Below are positions 43,744 to 52,996 of a stretch of DNA of 64,000 nucleotides, piece after piece; position 1 is the first letter of the stretch, and each line of letters begins with the position of its first letter. The position numbers were made by a program, and so were the translations under genes. The stretch is from Hyphomicrobium sp. CS1BSMeth3. GTDB lineage: Bacteria > Pseudomonadota > Alphaproteobacteria > Rhizobiales > Hyphomicrobiaceae. The stretch is from the NCBI RefSeq assembly GCF_900117415.1, contig NZ_FPEI01000006.1:2418001-2482000 (forward strand), read 5' to 3'. The notes under the pieces are model-generated. The model searched no databases. It was not told the origin of the DNA and saw nothing but the letters and a program-made list of their open reading frames with translations.

Positions 43744-44529
43744 TCAAATGTTCCGTTGCGAGCCGCCATCGATCTCGATCGCGGCGCCGTTCATGTAAGC
43801 AGCGTGCTCCGAGGCAAGATAAGCAACCAGCCGCGCGACCTCCTCGGGCTTGCCGAAGCGCGGCACGCCCATCTTCGAGAGCAGCACGTCTGCGGCCTGC
43901 GCGATGGGGACACCGGCCTGCTCGGCGGCCGAGCGCAGTGATTGCTGGAGACGGCCCGTCTCGAACACACCCGGATTGATGGCATTCACCCGCACGCCAT
44001 CACGCGTGCCGATCGTTGAAAGCGCCTTCGTGAAATGCAGGAAGGCAGCATTCACCGAGCCGCCGATCGTGAAGTCCGCACTCGGCATGCGCGCACCGAC
44101 GCCGACGATATTGACGATCGCGCCGCGGCTTTGCTTGAGGCTCGGCCAGAGCGCGCGGCTCATGCGCATGGCACCGAAGAACTTGAGCCCGAAACCGCTC
44201 TCCCAATCCGCATCCGTCAGCGCGAAGAAATCGCCGCGCTTCGTTGCACCAGCCGAGTTCACGAGGAGATCGACCGTGCCAAGTTCCGCGGCAGCCGCGG
44301 CTGCCGCGCGCTCGATCTCAGGAATGCTGGTGAGGTCGGCGGCGTGCGGCACTGCGCGAATGCCATGGCGTGCGCGCAGCGATGCCGCGTTCTCTTCGAG
44401 CGCCTGCTTGTCGCGCGCCACAAGCACGACATTCATGCCCTCGCTCGCGAGCACCTCGGCGATGGCCGCTCCGAGACCGCGGCTCCCACCCGTGACGACC
44501 GCGTTCTTTCCCTTGAGCCCGAGATCCAT
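43744..44529 (-). CDS. SDR-fold protein without the catalytic Tyr-Lys pair
   Basis: The 261-residue protein keeps the NAD(P) motif TGGSRGLG (13-20), NSAGA and the C-terminal EEVARLVAYLASEHAAYMNG of short-chain dehydrogenases. In the region where these enzymes read Y-x3-K it reads IGGSVNAAFLHFTKAL: alignment puts Gly at the Tyr and Asn at the Lys. Standard dehydrogenase chemistry is therefore unlikely; it may be an atypical reductase or a binding protein. It is the first gene of an operon with the DAO-type oxidase. Confidence 0.85.
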   Translation of the reverse strand: MDLGLKGKNAVVTGGSRGLGAAIAEVLASEGMNVVLVARDKQALEENAASLRARHGIRAVPHAADLTSIPEIERAAAAAAAELGTVDLLVNSAGATKRGDFFALTDADWESGFGLKFFGAMRMSRALWPSLKQSRGAIVNIVGVGARMPSADFTIGGSVNAAFLHFTKALSTIGTRDGVRVNAINPGVFETGRLQQSLRSAAEQAGVPIAQAADVLLSKMGVPRFGKPEEVARLVAYLASEHAAYMNGAAIEIDGGSQRNI

Positions 44530-44783
44530 CGTTCCTCCTTATTGTTGTATGCCGCCCCTGGCTCCAAAGTGGATGTGAGCGGCCGCACATCATGGCTGGC
44601 ACGCCAGCCGGCAGCAAGTGTGTGTGACCGCCCGAGACTGGACCTCGCGGAACGCCTGTAAAATGAGCAGTCTTGCGCGTCCCCGTGACCATGCAAACCC
44701 TTGCGTGGGGCCGATCAACACGATAGCCCTTGCTCGCGCACGGCCTTCCTCGCGCTGTCGAATTTCCCCTCAAGGAGCTGCCT

Positions 44784-46571
44784 GTGGCCGAAACGGTCGC
44801 CTCTCTCCTCGCCGGGCACAGGTCCGGTCAGATTTCAGTCGCCGATACGGTCAGCCGGACGTTTCGCCGCCTTCGTGAAGCGAATGATCCTGCGATCTTC
44901 ATTTCCGTGCGGGATGAGGCCGCCGTCCTGGAAGAGGCCCGTGCGCTCAGCGCGCGCGATCCGGCGACATTGCCGCTCTATGGCATCCCCATTGCCGTCA
45001 AAGACAACATCGACGTCGCCGGCCTGCCGACCACGGCCGCCTGTCCGGCATTTGCCTATACGCCCGCCGCCGATGCCGAGGCCGTCGCGCGCCTTCGCCG
45101 CGCCGGCGCGCTGATCATCGGCAAGACCAATCTCGATCAGTTCGCGACGGGTCTCGTCGGCATGCGCTCGCCTTATGGCATGCCGCGCAATTCGCTGAGG
45201 GCCGATCTCGTCTCCGGCGGGTCCAGCTCGGGATCTGCCGTCGCCGTTGCACGCGGCATTGTTCCGCTGGCCCTCGGCACCGACACCGCCGGCTCTGGCC
45301 GCGTACCTGCCGGTCTCAACAACATCGTCGGCCTCAAGCCGAGCCTCGGCCTCATTCCGACAACCGGCGTGGTGCCGGCATGCCGCTCGCTCGATTGCGT
45401 CTCGGTGTTCGCGTTGACGACAGAAGATGCCTTCGCGGCACTCTCCGTCATGGCGGGCCCCGACGAGAACGATGCCTTCTCGCGCCATCTGCCGGTCGGC
45501 CAGCCTGCAGTGCTCCCACCATCGCTGTGCATTGCCGTTCCGCGGCCCGCGGATCGCATTCATTTCGGCGACAAGCAGGCTGAAGCGTCATTTCGCGCGG
45601 CAGAGGAAATCGTGCGCGGGCTCGGCGCAACGCTGGTCGAGATCGATCTCACGCCGCTCTTCGATACGGCGCGGCTCCTGTACGAAGGCCCATGGGTTGC
45701 CGAGCGCACGGCCGCCGTCGGCGAGTTCATTGCGCGCCATCCTGATGCCGTGCATCCCGTCACGAAAGCCATCATCACGCAGGGCGTCGACAAGTCGGCC
45801 GTCGACACATTCCGCGCGTTCTATAAACTCATGGCGTTCCGTAAGATCGCGACGAACCTTTTCGCGGGCTTCGACGCGCTCATGGTGCCGACCTTTCCGC
45901 GGCCGTGCACGATCGCCGAGCTCGAGGCCGACCCCATTGGGCCGAACTCGGGCCTCGGCACATACACGAACTTCGTCAATCTGCTCGATCTTGCGGGACT
46001 GGCTGTGCCGGTCACGCTCACCCCAGACCGCACGGCCTACGGCGTCACGATGCTCGCGCCCTGCGGTCGCGATGCTTTTCTTGCGGGCCTCGGCGGTACC
46101 ATCCATGCCCGTACGGGGCTTTCGCTCGGCGCGCTGGACGAGCCGCTGCCGGCTTGGACGGCCCCAGCCGGCTCGATCGATAAAGACGAGATCGCGATTG
46201 CCGTGATCGGCGCGCATCTCTCGGGAATGCCGCTCAACCACGAGCTGACGGCGCTCGATGCGCATTTCCTCGGAGCGGCCGAAACCACAGCCGACTATCG
46301 ACTGTTCGCCCTCAGCACCGAGCCGCCGAAACCCGGCCTGCTCCGCGTCGCGAGCGGCAGCGGCACGCCAATCGCCGTCGAGATCTGGGCGCTTTCAGCA
46401 GAGGCCTTCGGCCGGTTCGTTGCTGGCGTCCCGTCGCCACTCTCGATCGGAACGCTGAAGCTCAAGGATGGCCGCAGCGTGAAGGGCTTCCTCGTCGAGG
46501 CCGAAGCCGTGCGCGAGGCGTGCGACATCTCCACCTTCGGCGGCTGGCGCGCCTACGTGGCATCCCGATAA
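44784..46571 (+). CDS. atzF: Allophanate hydrolase, AtzF type
   Basis: Splits allophanate to two ammonia and CO2, the last step of cyanuric acid, biuret or urea-carboxylase routes. The 595-residue protein has an amidase-signature domain with Lys73 (VKDNIDVAG), the cis-Ser in SGGSSSGSA (about 144-152) and the nucleophile Ser171 in TDTAGSGR, then the C-terminal allophanate-hydrolase domain with FALSTEPPKPGLLRV and VKGFLVEAEAV. The start is GTG 44784 with AAGGAG 6 nt upstream; a longer frame to 44730 is rejected. It converges on the GntR gene of the AtzGEH operon, 9 bp apart. Confidence 0.93.
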   Translation: MAETVASLLAGHRSGQISVADTVSRTFRRLREANDPAIFISVRDEAAVLEEARALSARDPATLPLYGIPIAVKDNIDVAGLPTTAACPAFAYTPAADAEAVARLRRAGALIIGKTNLDQFATGLVGMRSPYGMPRNSLRADLVSGGSSSGSAVAVARGIVPLALGTDTAGSGRVPAGLNNIVGLKPSLGLIPTTGVVPACRSLDCVSVFALTTEDAFAALSVMAGPDENDAFSRHLPVGQPAVLPPSLCIAVPRPADRIHFGDKQAEASFRAAEEIVRGLGATLVEIDLTPLFDTARLLYEGPWVAERTAAVGEFIARHPDAVHPVTKAIITQGVDKSAVDTFRAFYKLMAFRKIATNLFAGFDALMVPTFPRPCTIAELEADPIGPNSGLGTYTNFVNLLDLAGLAVPVTLTPDRTAYGVTMLAPCGRDAFLAGLGGTIHARTGLSLGALDEPLPAWTAPAGSIDKDEIAIAVIGAHLSGMPLNHELTALDAHFLGAAETTADYRLFALSTEPPKPGLLRVASGSGTPIAVEIWALSAEAFGRFVAGVPSPLSIGTLKLKDGRSVKGFLVEAEAVREACDISTFGGWRAYVASR

Positions 46572-46580
46572 CAGAGCGGA

Positions 46581-47270
46581 TCAGCCGCCGCGATACGTCG
46601 CGTAGGCGTCGTGCACGCTGCCGATGTGCGCTTTCATGGCCCCCGCCGCCCGCTCCGCCTTGCCGTCCATGATGGCGCGTACGATCGCCTCATGCTCGGC
46701 GTGTGAGCGCGCGAGCCGGCCGAGCGTGCGGAACTGCGCGCGGCTGAAAGGGGCGATGCGCGCCCGCGTCTCGATCGTCAGGCGCTCCAGATAGTCATTA
46801 TGGCAACCAGCATAGATGATCGAATGGAACTGCTCGTTGAGCTCGTGATAGCGCTGCGGATCACCGGCGCGCACCACGCGCTGCAGCGCCCCATGAACGC
46901 GGCGCAGATCAGCCTGCTCCGGCGCCGTCATGCGCTCGGCGGCAAATCCTGCGCACAGAGATTCGAGCTCGCGCAGGGCTTCGAACATGCCAGCGAGCTG
47001 AGCCTCTGTCGCGCGCGCGACAACGGCACTGCGGTGAGGACGCGCCTCGACGAGTCCGCTCGCAACCAGCAGCCGGATGGCCTCGCGAACGGGCGTGCGC
47101 GAGACGTCGAAGCGCTTTGCCAGCTCGAGTTCCTCAAGCGCGATACCTGGCGGCAACGCGCCGCGCACGATGTCATCGGCAATCTGCTCGCGCAAACGTG
47201 CCGCGAGCGTCTTGAATGGCACTGCAGGGCGGGCACCACCGCCTCCGGCAAACTCCTGCAGCTTGGTCAT
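46581..47270 (-). CDS. GntR-family regulator, FadR/FCD subfamily
   Basis: The 229-residue protein has a winged HTH (ARLREQIADDIVRGALPPG, ELAKRFDVSRTPVREAIRLL) and an all-helical FCD ligand domain with metal-type histidines (ELNEQFHSIIYAGCHN, RSHAEHEAIV). It is the last gene of the transporter-AtzGEH operon and probably its autoregulator. ATG 47270 is taken; an ATG at 47288 adds six residues. Direct GCATACA repeats at 54795-54813 are candidate operator half-sites. Confidence 0.88.
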   Translation of the reverse strand: MTKLQEFAGGGGARPAVPFKTLAARLREQIADDIVRGALPPGIALEELELAKRFDVSRTPVREAIRLLVASGLVEARPHRSAVVARATEAQLAGMFEALRELESLCAGFAAERMTAPEQADLRRVHGALQRVVRAGDPQRYHELNEQFHSIIYAGCHNDYLERLTIETRARIAPFSRAQFRTLGRLARSHAEHEAIVRAIMDGKAERAAGAMKAHIGSVHDAYATYRGG

Positions 47271-47298
47271 GCGCCTCACCCCGTCCATGCGGGCCAGT

Positions 47299-47688
47299 CT
47301 ATGCGGGTTTGTCGATGATGCTCACATGCGCGGCGACGATGAACCAGCCATCGGGAAAGCGCACCCACGTCTGCATCTGCCGCCCGATCTTGCGATCACC
47401 CATCATCTCGCGATGGAACAGCGTCGAAGCCGTGGCGTAGTCGCGGCCGTAGGTCGTGATGACCGTGCGATGAATAGTACGCTCGAGGTTGATGGCCGGC
47501 CGCGCATTGCGGAAGGCCGCAATCTCGTCCGCGCCGTAGAGGTTCTCCCCGATGCCATAGCGGATCGTCTCAGGCGCCTTGCGGAAGAGCGCGGTCAGCA
47601 TTTCGACATCGTTGGTCGTCAGCGCCTTCTCGTAGCACTCGAACAGCGCACTCACCTCGGCGACGACTTCCGGCAGATTGATTTGCAT
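47299..47688 (-). CDS. AtzH-like / HpxZ-like protein (DUF3225, SnoaL fold)
   Basis: A 129-residue protein with the pattern MQINLPEVVAEVSALFECYE, LFRKAPETIRYGIGENLYG and HREMMGDRKIGRQMQTWV, which marks the AtzH/HpxZ family. In Pseudomonas sp. ADP AtzH hydrolyses 1,3-dicarboxyurea to allophanate; in Klebsiella HpxZ belongs to oxalurate use. Presence of AtzF nearby favours the first role. It stands 12 bp after the AtzE-like gene in the operon. Confidence 0.85.
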   Translation of the reverse strand: MQINLPEVVAEVSALFECYEKALTTNDVEMLTALFRKAPETIRYGIGENLYGADEIAAFRNARPAINLERTIHRTVITTYGRDYATASTLFHREMMGDRKIGRQMQTWVRFPDGWFIVAAHVSIIDKPA

Positions 47689-47700
47689 GTCAGCCTTATC

Positions 47701-49086
47701 CTAGAGCGGTGGACGTGGTGCCTGCGCGACCTGCGCCCCTTCCAGATGATGAGCGATGCGCAGGGCGATATCTTCGCGCCAAGGGGCGGCGATAATCTGG
47801 ACGCCAATGGGCAACGGGCGCAAGGGGAGCGGCACGCACACCACCGGCAGGCCGATGAACGAGATGGGCTGCGTATAAATGCCGATGTTGGCGCGCAGCG
47901 GCACTTCCGCACCATCGAGCATCATGGTCTGCTGGCCGAGCTTCGGAGCCGTCATCGGCGTGGCCGGCGCGAGGATCGCGTCATAGCGCTCGAACAGTTG
48001 CAGCACCTGCGCGCGATACCAGCGGCGGAACTTCTGGGCCTTGGTCACGAGCGAGGCCGGTACCATGGCACCTGCAATGAGTCTGTCGCGCGTCGCCGGA
48101 TCGAAATCGCCGGCGCGTGTGCGCAGGCGATCGAGATGCAACGCTCCGCCCTCGCTGGTCGTGATGACGAAGGCCGCGGCGCGGGCGCGTGCCACCTCTG
48201 GAAGCTCGATGATGTCGTTCGCCTTCAGCTCTTGCGAAACGAGAGACATGGCCTGGATGACTTCCGGCCCGGCGCCTCGCTCAAAATAGCCGCCGGCCAC
48301 GGCAATGCGCAGTCCGCCAATACCCTTGTCGAGCGTCGGCAGCGCAGGCTCCGGCAGCCGCGTCGTGCAAACGGGATCCTCGGCATCCGGTCCCTGCATG
48401 GCGTCATAGGCGAGGGCCAAGTCGCGCGCACTCCGCGCCAGCGGCCCCAGATGATCGAGGCTCGCGACGAACGGGAATGTGCGCGCGCGCGTCAGGCGGC
48501 CGTAGGTCGGCTTGAGGCCGAACAGCCCGCAGAAGGACGACGGCACGCGGATCGATCCATTCGTGTCCGAGCCGAGCGCGATCGGCACGAGCCCGCCCGC
48601 GACCGAGCCGCCGGAACCGCCCGAGGAGCCGCCCGTCATGCGCCCCGTGTCATGCGGATTGCGCGAGGGGCCGTCGTGCACGTTCTCGCCGGTGAAGTCG
48701 TAAGCATACTCGCCCATGTTGAGCGCGCCGAGCAGCACCGCACCAGCGCTCTCGAGGCGCGTGATCAGCGGTGCATCAACCGTCGCCGCCGCGCGCGTGC
48801 GGTTGATCTTGCTGCCGGCAAGCGTCGGCAGGCCCGCGACATCGAAGAGGTTCTTCACCGCAATTGGCACGCCGGCCAGAGGACCCAGCGGCCGGCCAGC
48901 GGCACGCGCAGCGTCGACCGCGCGGGCTTTGGCCAGTGCTCGCTCGGCAGTCACGGCTGTGAAGGCATTCAGTACGCCGTCGCGCTCTTTGATGCGCGCG
49001 AGCGCGGCCTCGGTGACGGCAATGGCGCTCGTGCGCCCCTGCGCAACGGCTTCCGCGATCTCGGCGGCTGTGGACCAGGCTTCCAT
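47701..49086 (-). CDS. AtzE-like amidase (1-carboxybiuret hydrolase / HpxY type)
   Basis: Amidase-signature enzyme of 461 residues with Lys78 in PIAVKNLFDVAG, the cis-Ser in TGGSSGGSGG and the nucleophile Ser in SDTNGSIRVP. AtzE works with the small subunit AtzG to deaminate 1-carboxybiuret to 1,3-dicarboxyurea. The gene order AtzG-AtzE-AtzH is kept here with gaps of 3 and 12 bp. HpxY of the oxalurate route is the other close relation, so the exact substrate is open. Confidence 0.88.
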   Translation of the reverse strand: MEAWSTAAEIAEAVAQGRTSAIAVTEAALARIKERDGVLNAFTAVTAERALAKARAVDAARAAGRPLGPLAGVPIAVKNLFDVAGLPTLAGSKINRTRAAATVDAPLITRLESAGAVLLGALNMGEYAYDFTGENVHDGPSRNPHDTGRMTGGSSGGSGGSVAGGLVPIALGSDTNGSIRVPSSFCGLFGLKPTYGRLTRARTFPFVASLDHLGPLARSARDLALAYDAMQGPDAEDPVCTTRLPEPALPTLDKGIGGLRIAVAGGYFERGAGPEVIQAMSLVSQELKANDIIELPEVARARAAAFVITTSEGGALHLDRLRTRAGDFDPATRDRLIAGAMVPASLVTKAQKFRRWYRAQVLQLFERYDAILAPATPMTAPKLGQQTMMLDGAEVPLRANIGIYTQPISFIGLPVVCVPLPLRPLPIGVQIIAAPWREDIALRIAHHLEGAQVAQAPRPPL

Positions 49087-49089
49087 GGC

Positions 49090-49281
49090 TCAGGCCTCAA
49101 ACACGGGCGCTGGCTCGCTCTCATCGGGCAGCTCGAAGTCGGCCACGATGTTGGCGAGACGGACGGACACGGCAAGGTTCGCGCGGATCGACGGCATCCA
49201 GGCATCCTCGATCGGCACGCCGAGCGCCGCCGCAGCAGCCTTGATGTAGGCCTCGAGGGCCTTGTCATCGATCTCGCTCAT
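49090..49281 (-). CDS. AtzG-like small subunit (DUF4089)
   Basis: A 63-residue helical protein: DDKALEAYIKAAAAALGVPI then RANLAVSVRLANIVADFELPD and EPAPVFEA. This is the DUF4089 pattern of AtzG and HpxX, which wrap around and stabilise the AtzE or HpxY amidase. It lies directly before the amidase gene (3 bp) and 14 bp after the ABC ATPase gene. Confidence 0.87.
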   Translation of the reverse strand: MSEIDDKALEAYIKAAAAALGVPIEDAWMPSIRANLAVSVRLANIVADFELPDESEPAPVFEA

Positions 49282-49295
49282 CTTCAGCTCCAGAT

Positions 49296-51059
49296 TTACA
49301 GCGGCGGATGCGGAATGGCGGACAGCAGCTCGCGCGTATAAGCCGCGGCCGGAGCTCCCAGTACCTGCTCCGTCGGCCCCTCCTCGACGATACGCCCGGC
49401 CTGCATGACGATCACGCGGTCGCAGAGCAAGCGTACCACATTGAGATCGTGCGACACGAAGAGATAGCTCATGCCGAGCTGCTCCTTGAGGTCCTGCAGC
49501 AGGTTCAGGACGACCGCTTGCACGGAGACATCTAGTGCTGCCGTAGGCTCGTCGAGGATGACGAGCTCGGGTTTCAACGCGATAGCGCGCGCGATGCCGA
49601 TGCGTGCCTTCTGGCCGCCCGAGAGCTGGTGGGGAAAGCGATCGAGCAGATCGAGGGGAAGACCAACCTGCGTCGCCAGCTCTTCGCAGCGCGCGCGCAC
49701 GGCCTTGGTGCCCTTCTCATCCCCCATACGCAGGATCGGATCCGCGATCGCGCGCGCAGCCGTGAAGCGCGGATTGAGGCTCTCCGTCGGATCCTGGAAG
49801 ACCATCTGGATGCGCTTCCTGAGCGGCAGGCGCGCGAACTGCCGCGCAGGAATGGCGCCGATGTCCTCGCCATCGAAGAGGATCTGCCCGTCAGTCTTGT
49901 CGATGAGCCGCATGACCATGGTCGAGGTCGTCGACTTGCCACAGCCGGACTCACCGACGAGCCCGACGCTTTCACCGCGCCGCACGCTGAAGCTGATACC
50001 GTCGACGGCGCGGAAAACCGGCGGCGGCGCATCGGGCGACGCAGCACCATTGCGCTTGAAGAGCCCTGCGAAGCTACCGCCGTTCACATCCTTGCGCGGA
50101 TACTCCTTGATGAGGTTATCGACCACGAGAAGCGGCGGCTCCCCTGCCCCCTGATGCGCAGCGCCATTGATGGCGCTCGCCTTGCGCAAGGCCGATCGCG
50201 AGACGGCATCGTCCTCGGGCAGGAGATCGGTCAGCGTCACACCGGGCCGCGGCGTCGCGCGCACGAGCTTGCGAGTATAAGGATGATTAGGTGCTGAAAA
50301 TATCGCGTGAGAATTCGCCGTCTCGACGACGCGGCCCTTTTCCATGACCACGACGCGGTCGCAGTAGGCCGCAGCGAGGCCGAGGTCATGCGTGATGAGG
50401 ATCGTGGACATGCCGCGCTCACGCGTCAGCTCCACGACGAGGTCCATGACCGTCTTCTGCGTCGTGACATCGAGGCCTGTCGTCGGCTCGTCAGCGATGA
50501 GCAACTGCGGCCGGCACGCGAGCGCGAGCGCGATCACGACGCGCTGGCACATGCCGCCTGAAAGCTCGAAGGGAAAGGCATGGTAGCGCTCATCCGGGCG
50601 CGCAATGCGCACCTGCTCGAGGATCGCGATCGCCTTTGTCTTGGCATCATCCGATCCGGCCTGCGCGTGCTGGCGCAGCACGTCCTCGATCTGATGGCCA
50701 ACCTTGCGGATCGGATTGAGAGCCGCGCGCGGGTTCTGGAAGATCATCGAGATCTCGCGGCCACGGAGATCGCGCATGTTGCGCTCGTCAGCCTTGCCGA
50801 CATCGACGCCGCCGAAAGTGATGGTGCCGTTGGCGATGTGCCCTGCGCGATCGAGAATACGCATGACCGCGTAGGACGTGACCGATTTGCCCGAGCCGGA
50901 CTCGCCGACGATCGCGACGGTCTCGCCCTTGCCGACGGTCACATCGACATGCTTGACCGCCTGTACCGTGCCGCGCCGGGTCGAGAATTCGACCGTGAGA
51001 TCGCGCACGTCGAGGAGGGGGACTTCTGGCGGTGCATTGGGAATGGCTGCTGCTGTCAT
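49296..51059 (-). CDS. Oligopeptide-type ABC transporter ATPase, fused DppD-DppF
   Basis: One 587-residue chain carries two full ATPase modules. The first has GESGSGKSVTS, LSGGMCQRVVIALAL, DEPTTGLDVTTQ and THDLGLAAAYCD; the second has GESGCGKSTTS, LSGGQKARIGIARAI, DEPTAALDVSVQ and SHDLNVVRLLCD. In the second signature the usual R after Q is K (LSGGQKAR). It energises the permease pair upstream; 9 bp separate it from the DppC-type gene. Confidence 0.94.
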   Translation of the reverse strand: MTAAAIPNAPPEVPLLDVRDLTVEFSTRRGTVQAVKHVDVTVGKGETVAIVGESGSGKSVTSYAVMRILDRAGHIANGTITFGGVDVGKADERNMRDLRGREISMIFQNPRAALNPIRKVGHQIEDVLRQHAQAGSDDAKTKAIAILEQVRIARPDERYHAFPFELSGGMCQRVVIALALACRPQLLIADEPTTGLDVTTQKTVMDLVVELTRERGMSTILITHDLGLAAAYCDRVVVMEKGRVVETANSHAIFSAPNHPYTRKLVRATPRPGVTLTDLLPEDDAVSRSALRKASAINGAAHQGAGEPPLLVVDNLIKEYPRKDVNGGSFAGLFKRNGAASPDAPPPVFRAVDGISFSVRRGESVGLVGESGCGKSTTSTMVMRLIDKTDGQILFDGEDIGAIPARQFARLPLRKRIQMVFQDPTESLNPRFTAARAIADPILRMGDEKGTKAVRARCEELATQVGLPLDLLDRFPHQLSGGQKARIGIARAIALKPELVILDEPTAALDVSVQAVVLNLLQDLKEQLGMSYLFVSHDLNVVRLLCDRVIVMQAGRIVEEGPTEQVLGAPAAAYTRELLSAIPHPPL

Positions 51060-51068
51060 GCCCGGTCC

Positions 51069-51956
51069 TCAGGTGCGCCGCTGCGGATCGATGATGTCGC
51101 GCAGACCATCACCGAGCAGGTTGAAGCAGAAGACGGCCATCATCAGGCCGAGCCCGGGGAAGAACGCGATCCACCACTCGCCCGAGACCATGAACGCGGC
51201 ACCTTCCGCGACCATGATGCCCCACTCGGGCGTCGGCGGCCGCACACCAAGGCCGATGAACGAGAGGCCCGCAGCATTGAGGATCGCATAGCCCATGGTG
51301 AGCGACATCTGCACGACCATGATCGGCATGATGTTCGGGAGGATGTGGCCGAGCAGGATGCGCATCTCGCCATTTCCCGAGAGCCGCGCCGCCTGCACGA
51401 AGCCGGCTTCACGCCGCACGTTCGCTTCCGCGCGAGCAATGCGCGCATAGAGCGGGAAGTTCACGATCGCGGTCGCCAGCACGATATTCTCGACCGTATT
51501 GCCGAGCGCCGCGACGATGCCCATGGCGAGCACGAACAGCGGAAATGCCATGATGGTATCGGCTATGCGGCTGACAATGCGATCCGTCCAACCGCCGAAG
51601 AAGCCGGCAGCGACGCCGGCGAGCCCGCCCATGAGGAACACCAGCACGACCGAGAAAATCGCGATCGCGAAATCTAGGCGCGTCGCCACGACCACGCGGC
51701 TGAAGACATCGCGGCCGAGCTGATCCGTGCCGAACCAGTGGCGCGCGGAAGGCGCCTGCAGCGCGGCGGAGGTGTTGCTTGCCAGCGGATCGTACGGAAC
51801 GATGTGGGGACCGAACAGCGCAGCCAGCAGGATGATCACGAACAGGCCAAAGGCAAAGCCGGTGACCTTGTTCTCGCGGATCACGTACTGCGCGTGGCGC
51901 AGGACGGCGCCCATGCCGTGCGTCGGCGCGGACGGAGCTGCCGTCGTATCGCTCAT
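51069..51956 (-). CDS. ABC transporter permease, DppC type
   Basis: The 295-residue permease has the N-terminal OppC segment VTGFAFGLFVIILLAALFGPHIVPYDP, WFGTDQLGRDVFSR and the EAA-like loop REAGFVQAARLSGNGEMRI before HILPNIMP. Six helices are predicted. Its start overlaps the DppB-type stop by 4 bp. Confidence 0.94.
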   Translation of the reverse strand: MSDTTAAPSAPTHGMGAVLRHAQYVIRENKVTGFAFGLFVIILLAALFGPHIVPYDPLASNTSAALQAPSARHWFGTDQLGRDVFSRVVVATRLDFAIAIFSVVLVFLMGGLAGVAAGFFGGWTDRIVSRIADTIMAFPLFVLAMGIVAALGNTVENIVLATAIVNFPLYARIARAEANVRREAGFVQAARLSGNGEMRILLGHILPNIMPIMVVQMSLTMGYAILNAAGLSFIGLGVRPPTPEWGIMVAEGAAFMVSGEWWIAFFPGLGLMMAVFCFNLLGDGLRDIIDPQRRT

Positions 51957-52966
51957 GCCTCGATCCTCACGCGCGGGTCGATCAGGCCGTAAAGGATGTC
52001 GATCAGGAGATTGAGGACCACGTACATCACCGCCATGGTGAGCACAAAGCCTTGCACAGGCGCAAAGTCAGAGGCGATCAGCGCCTCGACGGCAAAGGAG
52101 CCGATACCCGGCCAGGCAAAGACTTTCTCGACGAGCACGTTGGCGCCGAGCAGGAACGAGAAGACCATGCCGAGCGTCGTCACGACGGGCAGCATGGCAT
52201 TGCGGAAGGCGTAAGTGACGATAACCGTCCCCGGCGAGAGACCGCTCGCGCGCGCCGTGCGCACGAATTCCGATCCGAGCACAGCCAGCATGGAGGCGCG
52301 CGTCATGCGCGCGATCGGCGCCAGCGAGAAGATGGCCAGCGTGGCTGCCGGCAGGATGAGCTGCTTGAGACTCGCGAGGAACACCTCGCCGTCACGCGCA
52401 ATGAGACTGTCGATGAGGAAGAAGCCCGTCACGCGCGGTGGCGGACTGAAGAAAATGTCGAGGCGTCCGAGCGGCGCCGGCGCGACACCGAGCTGGTAGT
52501 AGAAGAAATAGACGAGGATCAATCCGGTGAAGAACACCGGCAGCGACACGCCGGCCGTAGTCAGTATCCGGCACGTATGATCGAGGATCGAGCCCGGATT
52601 GGTCGCCGCGAAGATGCCGAGTGGCACCGCAATGAGAATCGATACCAGCAGGCCGAGGATCGTGAGCTCGGCTGAGGCCGGCAAGCGCGTGCGGATCTCG
52701 GTCGCGACCGGCAATCCCGTGCTCAGCGAATTGCCGAGATCGCCGCGCGCGAGATCCGCCACATAGCGCCCGAACTGCACGATCAGCGGCTGATCGAGCC
52801 CGAGCGCGACGCGGATCTGCTCGATGGCTTCCTTGCTGGCGGCGGGCCCCGCGAAGTATGCCGCGGGATCGCCGGGAAGTGCGCGCGTCAGCAGGAAGGT
52901 GACGATCACGACGCCGATGAGGCTCGGGATCGCCAGTGCCGTGCGCTTCAAGATCAGGTGCAGCAT
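51953..52966 (-). CDS. ABC transporter permease, DppB type
   Basis: The 337-residue protein begins LHLILKRTALAIPSLIGVVIVTFLLTRALPGDP in pieces, the standard DppB start, and carries the loop EFVRTARASGLSPGTVIVTYAFRNAMLPV that contacts the ATPase. It forms the channel with the DppC-type partner. It follows the binding-protein gene by 30 bp. Confidence 0.94.
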   Translation of the reverse strand: MLHLILKRTALAIPSLIGVVIVTFLLTRALPGDPAAYFAGPAASKEAIEQIRVALGLDQPLIVQFGRYVADLARGDLGNSLSTGLPVATEIRTRLPASAELTILGLLVSILIAVPLGIFAATNPGSILDHTCRILTTAGVSLPVFFTGLILVYFFYYQLGVAPAPLGRLDIFFSPPPRVTGFFLIDSLIARDGEVFLASLKQLILPAATLAIFSLAPIARMTRASMLAVLGSEFVRTARASGLSPGTVIVTYAFRNAMLPVVTTLGMVFSFLLGANVLVEKVFAWPGIGSFAVEALIASDFAPVQGFVLTMAVMYVVLNLLIDILYGLIDPRVRIEA

Positions 52967-52996
52967 GGGAGCTCCCTGATGTGCTGAGGGCCGCCG

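Noticed and set aside
47077-49341. Long open frame (754 codons) on the plus strand
   Set aside because: It is antisense to the AtzG-, AtzE- and AtzH-like genes and GntR gene; high GC content makes such frames common, and its Arg-rich translation has no motif.
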